This document shows, piece by piece, positions 12,113 to 22,390 of a stretch of DNA of 64,000 nucleotides. This DNA comes from Cycas panzhihuaensis. Taxonomy: Eukaryota > Cycadophyta. The position numbers were made by a program, and so were the translations under genes. The stretch lies in assembly GCA_023213395.1 (NCBI GenBank), contig CM041465.1, positions 97,471,741-97,535,740 on the forward strand. Reading direction: 5' to 3'. The notes under the pieces are model-generated. The model worked only from the letters and a program-made list of their open reading frames with translations. It did not search any database and had not been told where the DNA came from. Numbering within the stretch: position 1 is the first letter of the stretch; every line of letters begins with the position of its first letter.

Positions 12113-13150
12113 CTAGAACCTAAGGTGCCATTTGACCTATAAAAGCTCAAAGAATCTTTGTCTAAGGATAATAAGTTTGCGAAGGAGATGGGTAGTTAGC
12201 AAATAGAACCTATTAAGAGGAGCCTAAAGAGGGAAGGAATGAAACTAGAGTTATTTATAGATGATATAAGAATCCAGATAACCTCTTCATCTAGAATATT
12301 TAACTACCTAAATGATTCCCAACTTAATCTCCTCTATGCATTTATCCTTACTAAGTGCACTAAAGAGGATTATCTGCTAAATTGGGTAGAGATTATTAGC
12401 TATAATAAGGTTAAGTAACTAAAGGGTCCCTCTTTATGAGCCTTCTTCCATATGATCTCATATTTAATATATGTAATATTAAACACACTTGTATTTTCTA
12501 AGTTCCTAATAGATCCTTAGATGAAACTGCTACCAATTCAATTTTATTTCACTAAGGTATAGGATAAGAAGACTCATCTTTTTCTTTATTCTTTAGTTAA
12601 TGATTTTGTATTTCCAATCTCTTAAATGATTTTCCTAGTGCCTAGAATTGATGAGGATGTGAAATAATGTATAAGGAGATAGAATGAGATAAATGGTAAT
12701 TTTTATTTATTTAATAATTATACTACTATTTATCTTTATGGCTATAAAGGGTTAACATTATACTTTCTTAGGTATTCCCCTACTAGATTATTCTTTATGG
12801 AGATTTGTAGGTAGTTGTCATCAATAAGAGATAGGTTATACCCTAGGTTTAAGAAGCTACTAAATTAATTACATTCCATTCATATAGGATATTAGGAGGC
12901 CTTAGGGCAATTTGAAATATAAGAGTTAGGCAAGTCACTAACTATGGATTATAATTTAAAAGGAATACCACCTAGGTATTATGACTGATATGGGATAATG
13001 GCTCAATATATGACAAGTATTGGAATGACTTTGATTCAACATGTTATGTATAAATAGGAGCTAGTATTTCATACAAGAAGTAAAGAAGAGGTAGAAGACT
13101 TAGGGGGAAATGAGGTAGTGATTTAAGGAGCAAACAAAGAAGAAGAAAGA
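12113..13150 (+). pseudogene. Long decayed reading frame of unknown family
   Basis: Reading codons that begin at positions equal to 2 modulo 3, about 340 codons stay in one frame without a frameshift and are broken by about 16 stops (TAA, TAG, TGA). Between stops the composition is protein-like, for example LELFIDDIRIQI and LNLLYAFILTKC at 12,245-12,365, and later GKSLTMDY and GIPPRYYD at 12,925-12,990. The end is acidic and Lys/Glu-rich. I do not recognise the family. It is not gag, protease, RT, integrase or RNase H as I know them, and it does not resemble the PMD frame in elements A and B. It stops where the 3' LTR fragment of element A begins and is antisense to that element. Alternatives are an extra ORF of a gypsy element or an old cellular gene fragment. 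Confidence 0.5.
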
Positions 13151-13151
13151 G

Positions 13152-13259
13152 AACAAAGCAATAGAACATAAAAAATGTGATGGAGATATAAGAAAAAGAA
13201 ACATACTTGCACTTACCTACGTTGAGAACTCTTGATCCATTCCTAGTAGGTGGAAAACA
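13152..13259 (-). repeat. 3' LTR fragment of element A
   Basis: On the minus strand it begins TGTTTTCCACC and matches the start of the 5' LTR at 21,290 for about 108 bp, including the reverse complement of AAGCAATAGAACATAAA. The match then stops abruptly at about 13,150, where the unknown reading frame begins. The tract just before it, with AATGGGGCAT on the minus strand, corresponds to the polypurine tract of element B. Confidence 0.75.
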
Positions 13260-13439
13260 ATGCCCCATTAGTAGTAGAAGCTTGTCACTCTAGAGTATGA
13301 AATGATGGTAAATGTTGTCAACACAAATGTTGTTAGTATAAACAAGAACTAAGAGATGAATGTGCAGATAACCAAGGGGGTAGCGAGTGCTAGAAAAGAT
13401 GCATGGATATGATGCATATGCTAAAGGGGGGAAATAGGT

Positions 13440-13859
13440 TTATGACTAAGTCAATCCCAAGGTGCATGATCTCAAGGATAAAGCTAACTAGGCTATTATC
13501 CATGGAATTTGACTACAAGGAATGCATGAAATATCAACCAAGGAAAAATGGCATAACAAGGACCTAACAGTCATAACTAGAGACCTTAACATAGGGAAAA
13601 GGACCTTGTAGGTCTAGGTCAACTAGGACACTATGATTTGGGGTTCGTAGTATAGGATGATGAGACCATGATGGAAGTGAAGCATGCTAGTTAAGGCCTC
13701 AATGTTGGCTATGTACTTTGCCTTGTTATTCATGGACTTAGGAAGATACATCCCAAAATGCATGAAGTCATACCTATAAGGATCATGGATGATCCAAGCT
13801 ATAATAGAAGGCCCTGGGTTGCCATGACTACCCCCATTGATAAATATGGGTAGACCCAT
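13440..13859 (-). pseudogene. Archaeal-type RNase H of element A (decayed)
   Basis: The frame from 13,859 starts MGLPIFINGGSHGNPGPS and aligns with the archaeal-type RNase H of element B at 38,076. The expected TDGG motif is INGG, so the first catalytic Asp is Asn. The expected NNEAKY is NNKAKY, so the catalytic Glu is Lys. The domain continues with stops and frame changes to about 13,440. Such a second RNase H is known from the Tat lineage of plant gypsy elements. It lies between the antisense PMD fragment and the 3' LTR, as in B. Confidence 0.85.
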
Positions 13860-13870
13860 GGGGAGAACAA

Positions 13871-14934
13871 TAGTTAGAATCTATAAAATCAAAATAGAGA
13901 TGCTTTTCTTGAGGAAAGGATACCAAGGAAAAGAAGCTGGGTAAAGGATGATGAGTCCCAAGAATCATAATTACACAAATGACCACTCTACAAGAGGATA
14001 GAAGAGACCTATAGCTAGGTAACTAAGCTTATAGAGGGCCCACCCTATGGAAGGGAGAAGATAATAAGGAAGATAAGCTTAACAACTAGGCCCAGGGCTG
14101 GTACAGGACCAATGGGGGACTCGATTGAGGGATGAGGTTCTACCAAGTGAAAAACTAGCTGGCATAGCTGTGAAGAATGGAATCAACATCCCAAAATGAG
14201 TCTAAAGAAGACTTGGGCCTAGAAGGAAGTAAGAATAGGCTTAAGGAAATAGTCCTAATTGCTCAATTAGAATGAGAAATAGACACAAAGCCCCATGGAG
14301 CTTGCCAAATAAAAGAGAGGTGGATGAAGGAAATTAAATTTAGTTTTACTTCCACCCATGAGATTCAACTAAACACCTTCCTACCACCCTTGACTTGTCA
14401 ATCATAAATGAGCTTTGCTAGGAGAGATTTAACTATCAGATTGTTGCACAAAAAGAGTCATTGAGATTGAGAGGAAGTGATGGTGATGGTTAGACCAAAC
14501 CTGATATATGGATCTCAGCATCAAACTTTTTATTTACATCTTTCTACTTTATACTTTTTAGCAGCTAGGATGTGCTTATTTAGGAAGGGAGGGGCCTAAT
14601 AGGACCCACTTAAAGGGCTACAAAGGATTAGACTAGGGTTATAAAGGACCCCAGTCCTAGTGGACCAAGCTTTGGCCCATTATTTTTACTTTTGATTTTT
14701 ATTTTTTTGTTTTTAGGAAAATTTTCTTGGTACCTTAGAGTTTTTTGTAATACTATGGATATTCCTACAAGATGATAGAAATTGTTATATGGCCTGTAAG
14801 TTTATTTATAGTGCCATAAAGAAGTCTATGATGTGGGAACAATAAATAGAAAATTTATAAAATTTTTAGTTTTAGCTCTAATTTTATCTATTTTAGTCTT
14901 TTTGAAAGTGGTTTTTCTCTCATTAGATGGCAGA
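13871..14934. other. Spacer of element A between RNase H and PMD fragment
   Basis: Non-coding. The part near 14,600-14,750, read on the minus strand (GGGCCAAAGCTTGGTCCAC, then a GACTGGGGTCC block), matches the equivalent spacer of element B at about 37,150-37,240. This shows that the two elements share this layout. Confidence 0.6.
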
Positions 14935-15370
14935 TTACTGATTGATGTTGTCTTGGTTAATTTCTAGGTTGTCATGATGGTGGATAACCATGAGAACATT
15001 AGATTGATGATGCTATCCCTCATGGAGTTGATGGAGGGTAGAGACTATGAGATCTTAAGGTATTGCAGTTTACTATAGATCATTAGCTTATGATAATATA
15101 CCTTAGATCAAGCCTTCCTCATAAACATAATATCTCATTGGGACCATTTTCAGCTTATATTCCATCTTCCATGAGTGGGAGATTTGACCATTACCCTAAT
15201 GGACGTGTAGAGGATCATGGGAGTTCTAGCTAATAGGGCACCAGTTGTTCTAGGGATATTACCCAACATTGATGCATCTCACAGGGAGGCAACCTACTTC
15301 TTTTATGATAGGGGCCACTAGGATAAGAGGGGTTTGTAGATAGGAGCATCTTATTGACTAAGAGCTTTAA
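14935..15370 (+). pseudogene. Plant mobile domain (PMD) gene fragment, antisense in element A
   Basis: The + strand frame aligns with the antisense PMD gene of element B: a LMMLSLMELMEGRDYEILRY block, an IISHWD block, and FHLP at 15,160-15,171 followed by GDLTITLMDV and a HREATYFF-like end near 15,310. Plant mobile domain (aminotransferase-like) proteins occur as cellular genes and inside plant transposons; their biochemical role is uncertain. The fragment carries stops and ends about where B passes its residue 150. It runs against the gag of element A, exactly as in B. Confidence 0.75.
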
Positions 15371-15379
15371 GAAGAAGAG

Positions 15380-17450
15380 TACATTGCCTGTGGTAACTTC
15401 GTAAGATGTCCATCATAGGCATCCCTATGGATATTGAGTGTAACTCTTCAATGATGGAAAAGGCCTTCCATTTCCCTATGGGTTGGGGAAGAGCCCTTCT
15501 AAAATCATAGCATCCAAGATAGATTGGGATGGTCTTTGAGACTAGGGGAATCTAAGTTATGGGAGCATCCCTAAGCGGTTGTTGTTGGGAAGAGGAGGCT
15601 TGGTTAGCCTCCTTAGTGGCTTGGGGCTACATAACTGGGTGCACAAGAGTAGTCTCAAGTATTTGGATCACTATCTTCCCTTTGTTTTTGGGTTGAGAGG
15701 ATGAGGCATAATAAGATCTAGGGCCTGACGAAGGGGATGGATCTCTTGGCCCTTTTTCCTTCACCTAGTTTGAAGGAGGGTTAGGAGATCATCTCATATT
15801 CCTTACCCTCTTGTTCTGGGTAGGTTGGTCCTATTCCATATGGTTTAGGAAATGATCCCTCTAGGCATGTTAGTCTAAATTAGGCTAAGAAGCCCTATTA
15901 GGATAGGCATCATGACATAGCATAAGCTTGAGATGTTACAACCAACATTGTGAGTCCTCATGGAGATATTCCCCATGCATGGAACATCATTTCCTCTCAA
16001 AAGGAGGTTTAGCCTTCCTTCCCTGGCAAGTTTGGGTATTCCCACCCTTAGGTGGCATGGTGTAGGGGGTTTGATGGATATGTCAATGTGACTCAAAAGA
16101 AGCTTGGTTTAGTTGGAGTTTTAATTCTCTAATCATACATTTGAAGGAATATATGATTGAGATGAGGGGATCTAAGGTTTTATCAGATATATCTGTAGGA
16201 GGCCTTAGGGGTTATGGCTGGCTCTTTTGGTCACATGGGGGAGGGGCTATCTCATGATGCTAGATTTCTTAGGAGGTTTCTTAAGACCTACATGAATCTT
16301 AATGGCCTCTAATGCTAAGCATTTAGCTATGGTGAAGTCACATGTCATCACCCCCATTTTGAGGACTTCCCCCTTGTACCTCAAGGAGAAGGGCATTGAT
16401 AAAAACATCTCTCTTCAATTCCTTAGGAAAGGTGGCCTTAGAGGAGTGGAGGAGATCATGAAATCATCTCATAAAGTCATGATTAAATTCATCATGACCT
16501 TGTTTCAATGACAAGAGGGCTTTGACCCCACTTTCAAAGGGTTAGGCTACATCAAAGTAGTTGATGAACTCATCAACTAACTATTGGAAGGTAAAGATGG
16601 AAGGGGAAAGGAGATGGTAGAACTATTTCAACATGTCTCCATATAGGGATCTTGGAAACAATTTCATTAAGATGTGGTCATAGGCACAATAATTAATACA
16701 TGCCATGGTGAATCCCCTAGTATGCTCGGTTAGGTCCTGTAATGAAGTATTCTCAAACTTGGGTACTTTAGGAGGATAAGGCAATAGGTTGGTCATAGGA
16801 GCCTTAATAGAAAGAGGATTTGATTGATAGTCAACAAAAGGATAAACCACTGGTTGAGTTAATTAATCAACTTGGGAAGTAGAAGGAGATGAATATAGGT
16901 ACCTACTATTATTGTGTGGGGGATAAAGAGGAGGACCATAAGAAGTATAAGGGTTCTCCCCTAGCTGATAATAAGGGGTTTCCTCCATATAGGGACAAGA
17001 TGCATAAAGGGATGGGTAAGATGGTCTTGGCCCATTACAAGGGTACACAATATGCATAGCAAAAGCATACAGGTATGCCCCCTCAGGAGCTATTATATAG
17101 GGGTATGAAATAGAAGGGGGAATGGATCCCCTTTACGAATGAACCATATATGAAGTTGTACATGTGGTAGATGGCATAGGGTAAGGGATAGGATTCTACC
17201 CATAAGGTCCCCCTACAAGAGATGCAACCCCATAGGAATGGAGCAAGTCCACCCCATAGGTTGGAAGGGGGTTTGGCCCTCCATGCCCCCTAGGTTGTGA
17301 TGTATAACTTGGGGGTATGTATAGTGAGGGGTCCATAGCTTATGGACAAGGGCGCATAGGGACAGATGCTCTATGACCTAAAGTATATGAATATGAAGGT
17401 GTCCTTAGTGGGGCCAAGGGTACATGAGTCACTATTAATTGAGACAAGGT
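15380..17450 (-). pseudogene. gag and pre-protease region of element A (decayed)
   Basis: Read downwards from about 17,450, it opens with a Tyr/Pro/Ser-rich region (the open stretch 17,057-16,863 is typical). The gag core at 16,850-16,300 has PKVPKFENTSLQDLTEH, MACIN.CAYDHILMKLFPRSL and a LKQGHDEFNHDF-like block. A basic region with REGRLNLLLRGNDVPCMGN lies at 16,096-15,875. The last recognisable block, near 15,480-15,400, matches the segment just before the protease in B (CYDFRRALPQPIGK and EELHSISIGMPMMDIL). Beyond it the protease, RT and integrase are gone. It aligns with gag of elements B and C. Confidence 0.8.
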
Positions 17451-18262
17451 ACTTTGCATAAGAAGTATGCTTAACCCTATTTGGGAGATAAGCATACCTT
17501 AGGGTGCCCCTTAAGTCAAGGGAGTGCTCATTAGTGGGGGAACCATGGGAATAAACCTTGATGGTAAAGAAAACATAGATTGAGGTGGTGCAAGTGGAAT
17601 GATGGTGGAGGTAGGAGGTGGAGGCAAGAGATGTAGTGCTTCAAAGGAAGTGCTCCAACCATTTAGGAGGTGGTTAAGCACTTATAGCTTTGAAGCATTA
17701 CCTTAACCCTTCCACCACATCTCTAGGAGGAATTCCATCTTACTTATATGAGGTGGAGGATTCCTCATGTTAAGTAGAGGTCTAGGGAAGCTCCTCATAG
17801 ATCCTCTCACTAAGATGAGAGTGGTCCACAGGGAATGGTCCCCTACATCATGTGTAGGATATGAATAGAAATTTGTATAGACTTATGCTTACTCATTTGA
17901 GTAGTAGATGGGATCCTCACCTTCTTGGATGGGATCTTAATAAGGATAGGCTATTTGAGGATGATGAAAATTGGAAGCATATGAGTGATATATCCAATCT
18001 AACAGATAGCCCTCTATTGGTGATCCTAGTTTAGATGTAACAATGGAGAAATAGAAGGGTTCTTTCTCTTCTGTAGGAGGGAGGCTGCATAAGTAATGAG
18101 AGAAGTATCATATTCATATCTAGCCTAAGAAACTATGAATGTATGAAGGCTAGCTTTAGAAAAAGGTGTTGAGATTACCCAACATACTATGAAGATCCTA
18201 TGAGATAGATAGGATTCAATGCTAGGAAATCAAAAGGATGTTAAGATTTCCTCATTAGTAGG
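17451..18262 (-). other. Leader and gag N-terminal region of element A
   Basis: Between primer site and gag core. The part near 17,640-17,760 matches element C at about 58,350-58,440 on the opposite strand (TAGAGATGTGGTGGA block), so it is the homologous leader or early gag. No domain is recognised. Confidence 0.5.
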
Positions 18263-18280
18263 TGCCTAGTATGGTCGCCA
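18263..18280 (-). promoter_or_regulatory. Primer binding site of element A
   Basis: On the minus strand TGGCGACCATACTAGGCA follows the LTR end ATGCTTCCA with one base between. The TGG start fits the CCA end of a tRNA. Element B has a slightly damaged copy at the same place. It is not the initiator-Met site used by the copia elements here; I cannot name the tRNA from memory. Confidence 0.7.
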
Positions 18281-18281
18281 A

Positions 18282-21200
18282 TGGAAGCATTCCTTTAGGG
18301 GGTCACTAAGAACTACTATACACTGGTTATAGATAGGCTAAAGTATGGAAGCTTAAATAGTATATTGTGACTTGAGTTTACCCTTAAAGGCCATCCATGT
18401 ACTTTATGAGAACAGGCTCAAGGAGTCCACAATACTTATATTCCCTTTCAACCTATAGGGTCTCAGTAGGATGATTAGTGAGGTGTGTAGTTTGCAAAAG
18501 GTTTGGCTTCCTCAAATTACTACGTAGCCTATACAAGTTTCTCCTATCCTCATTTTTGGAAACAAAGGATAAGTCTCCTTCTCAAAGGAAGGAGAGGATG
18601 GTGAATAGGAAACAAAGAGAAAGGGAGAAGTTTGGTATATTCCCTTAGTATCTAAAAGGTTCCCTCTAAGGTTTGGTGATAATCCAAAGTTCTATTGAGA
18701 TTCTCTCTAGTTTTATGAGGAGATTATATTATTTGTTTGGGAGTTGTCTCACTTCAAAATTTAATGTTTTGTCTAAGATATAGGTTGCAGTTATATTGTT
18801 ACAACATAAAACAATCAACTAATAATACATAATAAATGCAATTCCTCATTCTCAAATTCACTCTCTTTAACTTTTTGGCAAAATAAACTTGAAGCTATAT
18901 GCTTAATACAAAAGAGTCAATTATGCATTTGAGAGAGGTGTAAAGGGAGGATAAATATGAATATTACTAAGCTGATGTAATGTTCCTTCCTTTTAATATG
19001 CTTTCACTTTTTCATACAAGAAGAAATGTACTTGTCTAAACTAGGTTTTTAACTTTATTTAATATGCATAAGCACATGCGAATGACAAAATAGTCCTTTT
19101 ATATTATGCCTTTTTCTTTATGAAGAGAAAGGGAAAGAATAGGGGGATGTATTTATTTTCTTTAGAATGCTTTTCTTTCCTATGAATGCAAAAGAGATGT
19201 GCTTTACAAAAGTAAATTCTTCACTTTTATTCCATATGCATATGAAAGTGCTAATAATCAAGAGAGTAAGCTCGAATGGAAGTGGGTAGAAGAAGGAGAG
19301 GGTTTGGAAAAGGTATACCCAATTTGTGATGTTTGAAGGAGATTTTGCCCTTGCTTTTTCCTTGTCCCTTCCTTACTAATGATGGAGTCTGCTTTGCCAT
19401 GGGAATTGTAGGAGGCAACAGGGCTTCCTTACCTTCCCTAAGCTTAATGAAAATGTTGCATAAACAAAGGAAATAGAACAAGAAAAGAACGCAATGCATA
19501 CCAAAAGATGTGATGCTAAACCACAAATTGGCATTACCTTATGATGAAGACTTCCTCATGCCTTCTTGACTAGTGCATAAGAACGAGCCATCCACCTACA
19601 TGCATAAGGCAAAACTCTACCCACAAGAGATATATGAAATATATATATATATATGTATAAATATTTTATGAAAAAAATATTTGTTACTTTCAATCATCCA
19701 AAAGAATAAAATCAAATGTTACCTCTCCTCTCCTAAAAATCCATGTATGCAAAAGGATATGAGAGGTAAGGGGAGAGGGATAAGAGGAGAGTACCTTAAA
19801 ATGGCCTTGCCTCCTAAATAAGAGTGGTCTCCCAAGTGTAACAAGAGGGATTATCTAGTCTTGTAACTTTAGGCTATGACCCAAAGAGTAAAATGGGGTA
19901 CAAGGATGAGATGTGAAGTCTCAACAAACAAGCATCAAATGCTCACTAACTATTGGTATGGCTACATGGCTTGGTGCTAGGGCAGAAGTTGCATGCACCA
20001 TGAGGTTGGATACTGTATGATGTTGAGAGGGGATTACCCAATAAGAAGGGAGGTGCAATAGTTGGTACTTGCACCTATTTCCCTTTTCTAAACTCCCTTA
20101 ATCAGTCGGTGAACCACTCACTTCCTCCTTTAATACCCTAGGTGTGATTATGGAGAGTTTCTAGTTCACAAAAAATAGTTTCTTTAGGATTTATAAAGTA
20201 AGAAATATGGTTGAATGTGTGTATCATGGTTTTCAATCTAGATGCTAAGTAGAAATAAGCCAAATAGTTGAGAATCAAAGTAAGCTAGAAGAAGTTTTCA
20301 TTGAAAACCAGAGAATGGTTAGATCTTACCCATTTGATGCAAGCAAGCTTGATATTTATAGGAGAATTTATTGATGGAAGACCTTTACAACTCTTGAGAG
20401 ATTTCCTTTTAAGATATCCTTGAGTGTTGAATGAAGAGATGAGAGTGTTGTTGATTGTAGAGTCAAATTTGAAGAGTACTCTGCATCAAAATCTAAGTTT
20501 TTTCTATGTGCTTCCTTTCTAAAGGTTGAGTTTCTACCTTACTATCAAGAAAGAGTTTGAATGATGAAAGAATAATAATGGAATGGTTATAATTCAAATA
20601 AAAAGTGGAGTTTTTATATTTGAGTGGGTTCCCTTGACTGTTACACCTCGATCTAGGCTAGCCTCAAGGCATTAGACATGTTAACAGGTGTATTTAGTGT
20701 AATTTTAAACATTGCTGACTATGACTGGTTAAGTAACAATTGCACCGCAATTTTTTTCACAGCTCTATGAATGTACTCATGGGGTACAACAATCAGAGTA
20801 GGCCAAAACAACAACCACTATAGGGTAGATAAGAAATTTTATGATGTAGAGTCAAGGGATAAAAATCAACTAACAATTGACCAAAAACTAATAAAAAAGG
20901 GATTGGATTCTACCTATAACCTCTATAAACTAACCTTGACACTCCAAAGTGACTCACCATAAATAAAAATAGGAGAAAATAAGGTTCATAAGCCATAATG
21001 AGTCAAAAGTAGATGGAGATAGAATTGTAATCATATTAAGAAACCGCCTCATCGATCGAGAGACCACGACAGGGGCTCTAAGTGCTATTAGACTGAAGTC
21101 TTGGTTATCATAGGTATATGAGTAGACATAAGCAAGCTAGGCAAGTCATGTAAATATATATTTGACAATCATACAAGCATCATACTAAGCAATAGAACAT

Positions 21201-21290
21201 AAATAATATGATAGAGATGTGAGACAAAGAAACATACCTACACTTACCTATGCTGTAAACTCTTGATCTATTCCTAATAGGTAGGAAATA
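18282..21290 (-). repeat. 5' LTR of element A
   Basis: About 3.0 kb. Read on the minus strand it starts TATTTCCTACC (TG changed to TA) at 21,290 and ends ATGCTTCCA at 18,282, next to the primer site. Its first 110 bases match the 3' LTR fragment at 13,152-13,259. Open frames inside (19,251-19,526 -, 20,771-20,962 +) match nothing and are taken as chance. An AT dinucleotide run lies near 19,638-19,652. Confidence 0.7.
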
Positions 21291-21755
21291 AATGGGTATA
21301 GGCATTACACTTGAGCCTCTTTATTGGATCAGGGGAGTTGTTGTAAGGCCCTTGGCTAGGGATCTAGTAGGTCAGCATCCCTCTAGGTAAGGGTTCAAGG
21401 ATAGGAGCCCCTAAGAATTTTTTTTTTATATCTTATGGGGGTCTTATTTTGGCCTATAGTTTATATCCATTATATTGCAAAACTATAAGGTAGTATCTTG
21501 TAAATTTATGTCTATATATTCTTATGTAATGATACATGTAAGGAGATTAGATGAGTCTTTGATAAGTCAATGAGAAGAGCTAGGATTTTTATCTCTATAA
21601 TTCTTTAGTTGTTACTTAGATTAATAAAAGGTCTATGCTTAGACCAAAATCTCCTGGTGTTCTTTGTTATTTATTTAGTTTATTTATATTATTTATTCTT
21701 TGCATGGTTTAGAGTTCTAATAATACATTACTTCTACAGTTATATTTTCACATCA
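21291..21755 (+). repeat. Degenerate copia LTR related to element F
   Basis: The block AATAAAAGGTCTATGCTTAG near 21,624-21,643 and the following CTTTGCATGG...CTAATAATACATTACTTCTACAG stretch match the last 150 bp of the element F LTRs. The upstream part with TAAGGGTTCAAGGATAGGAG also corresponds. The left end is truncated where the LTR of element A begins. No primer site follows, so it is a solo or 3' LTR remnant. Confidence 0.75.
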
Positions 21756-22072
21756 AACCCTGACAAAATATTACTATAATTTCTCTAACCACTCAACCAT
21801 AAGGATGTTAACATTCATGGCCCTTTATAGGCACTTGCCATAATTCCACCATACACTAGCAACCATTCTTTACACTGTAATACTATAATAAAAACTATAA
21901 TATATAGACTAAATTCTAAACACCTTAAGTAAAATCTACCTGTAACCCAAATCAAATGAAGCAATTAGTAGATTATTGCTGTTCAAATTGCTCCTTTGAC
22001 ATTAGTATTCTTGTGTTCCTATACCTTCAACCGTATAAATGATAATCACTTAAACATCATATAAATAATTGA
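21756..22072. other. Unassigned, left flank of copia element D
   Basis: 317 bp of AT-rich sequence with no recognisable feature. It should be the left half of the site into which element D inserted, but I could not see chromovirus integrase here to match the right flank at 48,608. Confidence 0.4.
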
Positions 22073-22375
22073 TAAATGTTAATGCATCAAGGTTATTAGA
22101 TTAATTATATGAAGGTGACTTTAGATTAGCTAAGTCATATAGTTAAATATAATTTCATTTATATTTAAGTGTAATTTTAGGATCATATCATTAGGTTAAA
22201 AACTCCTTTGGAAACCCTAATGCATATCATCTAATATATAAGACTAAATATGAAAGAGAAAGTCATAATTCTCACCTCTCATTTTTGCTCTTAATCTTGT
22301 TCTTTTTATTTTTATCTTATTATGTGTCATTCCTTTAGTATAGTGGAGTGTGACAACTACATCCTTCACCAAACA
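22073..22375 (+). repeat. 5' LTR of copia element D
   Basis: Aligns along its whole length with 48,305-48,607. Shared landmarks: TGTTAATG near the start, ATGAAGGTGACTTTAG, AACTCCTTTGGAAACCCTAA, and TAGTATAGTGGAGTGTG near the end. The 5' end was set a few bases left of TGTTAATG because the homology extends there (TGGATG in the 3' copy, TAAATG here). Confidence 0.88.
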
Positions 22376-22377
22376 AT

Positions 22378-22390
22378 TGGTATTAGAGCC
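22378..22390 (+). promoter_or_regulatory. Primer binding site of element D
   Basis: TGGTATTAGAGCC, two bases after the LTR end. It is an initiator-Met type site with one C-to-T change. Confidence 0.85.

Larger units (their letters stand above)
13152..21290 (-). mobile_element. Tat-like Ty3/gypsy element A, internally deleted
   Basis: Read on the minus strand from 21,290 down, the parts are a 5' LTR (21,290-18,282), primer site, a gag with a Tyr/Pro-rich N-terminal part, and the start of the protease region. There follow an antisense PMD fragment, an archaeal-type RNase H, a polypurine tract (about 13,260-13,270) and the first 108 bp of a 3' LTR. RT, RNase H and integrase are missing: the sequence passes from the pre-protease block (about 15,400) to the PMD fragment. 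The parts match element B in order and orientation. The LTR start resembles those of B, S and C. Confidence 0.8.

Noticed and set aside
22060-22076. Target site duplication for copia element D
   Set aside because: ATTGA or ATAAA on the left and ATCAT on the right do not match well enough to call.
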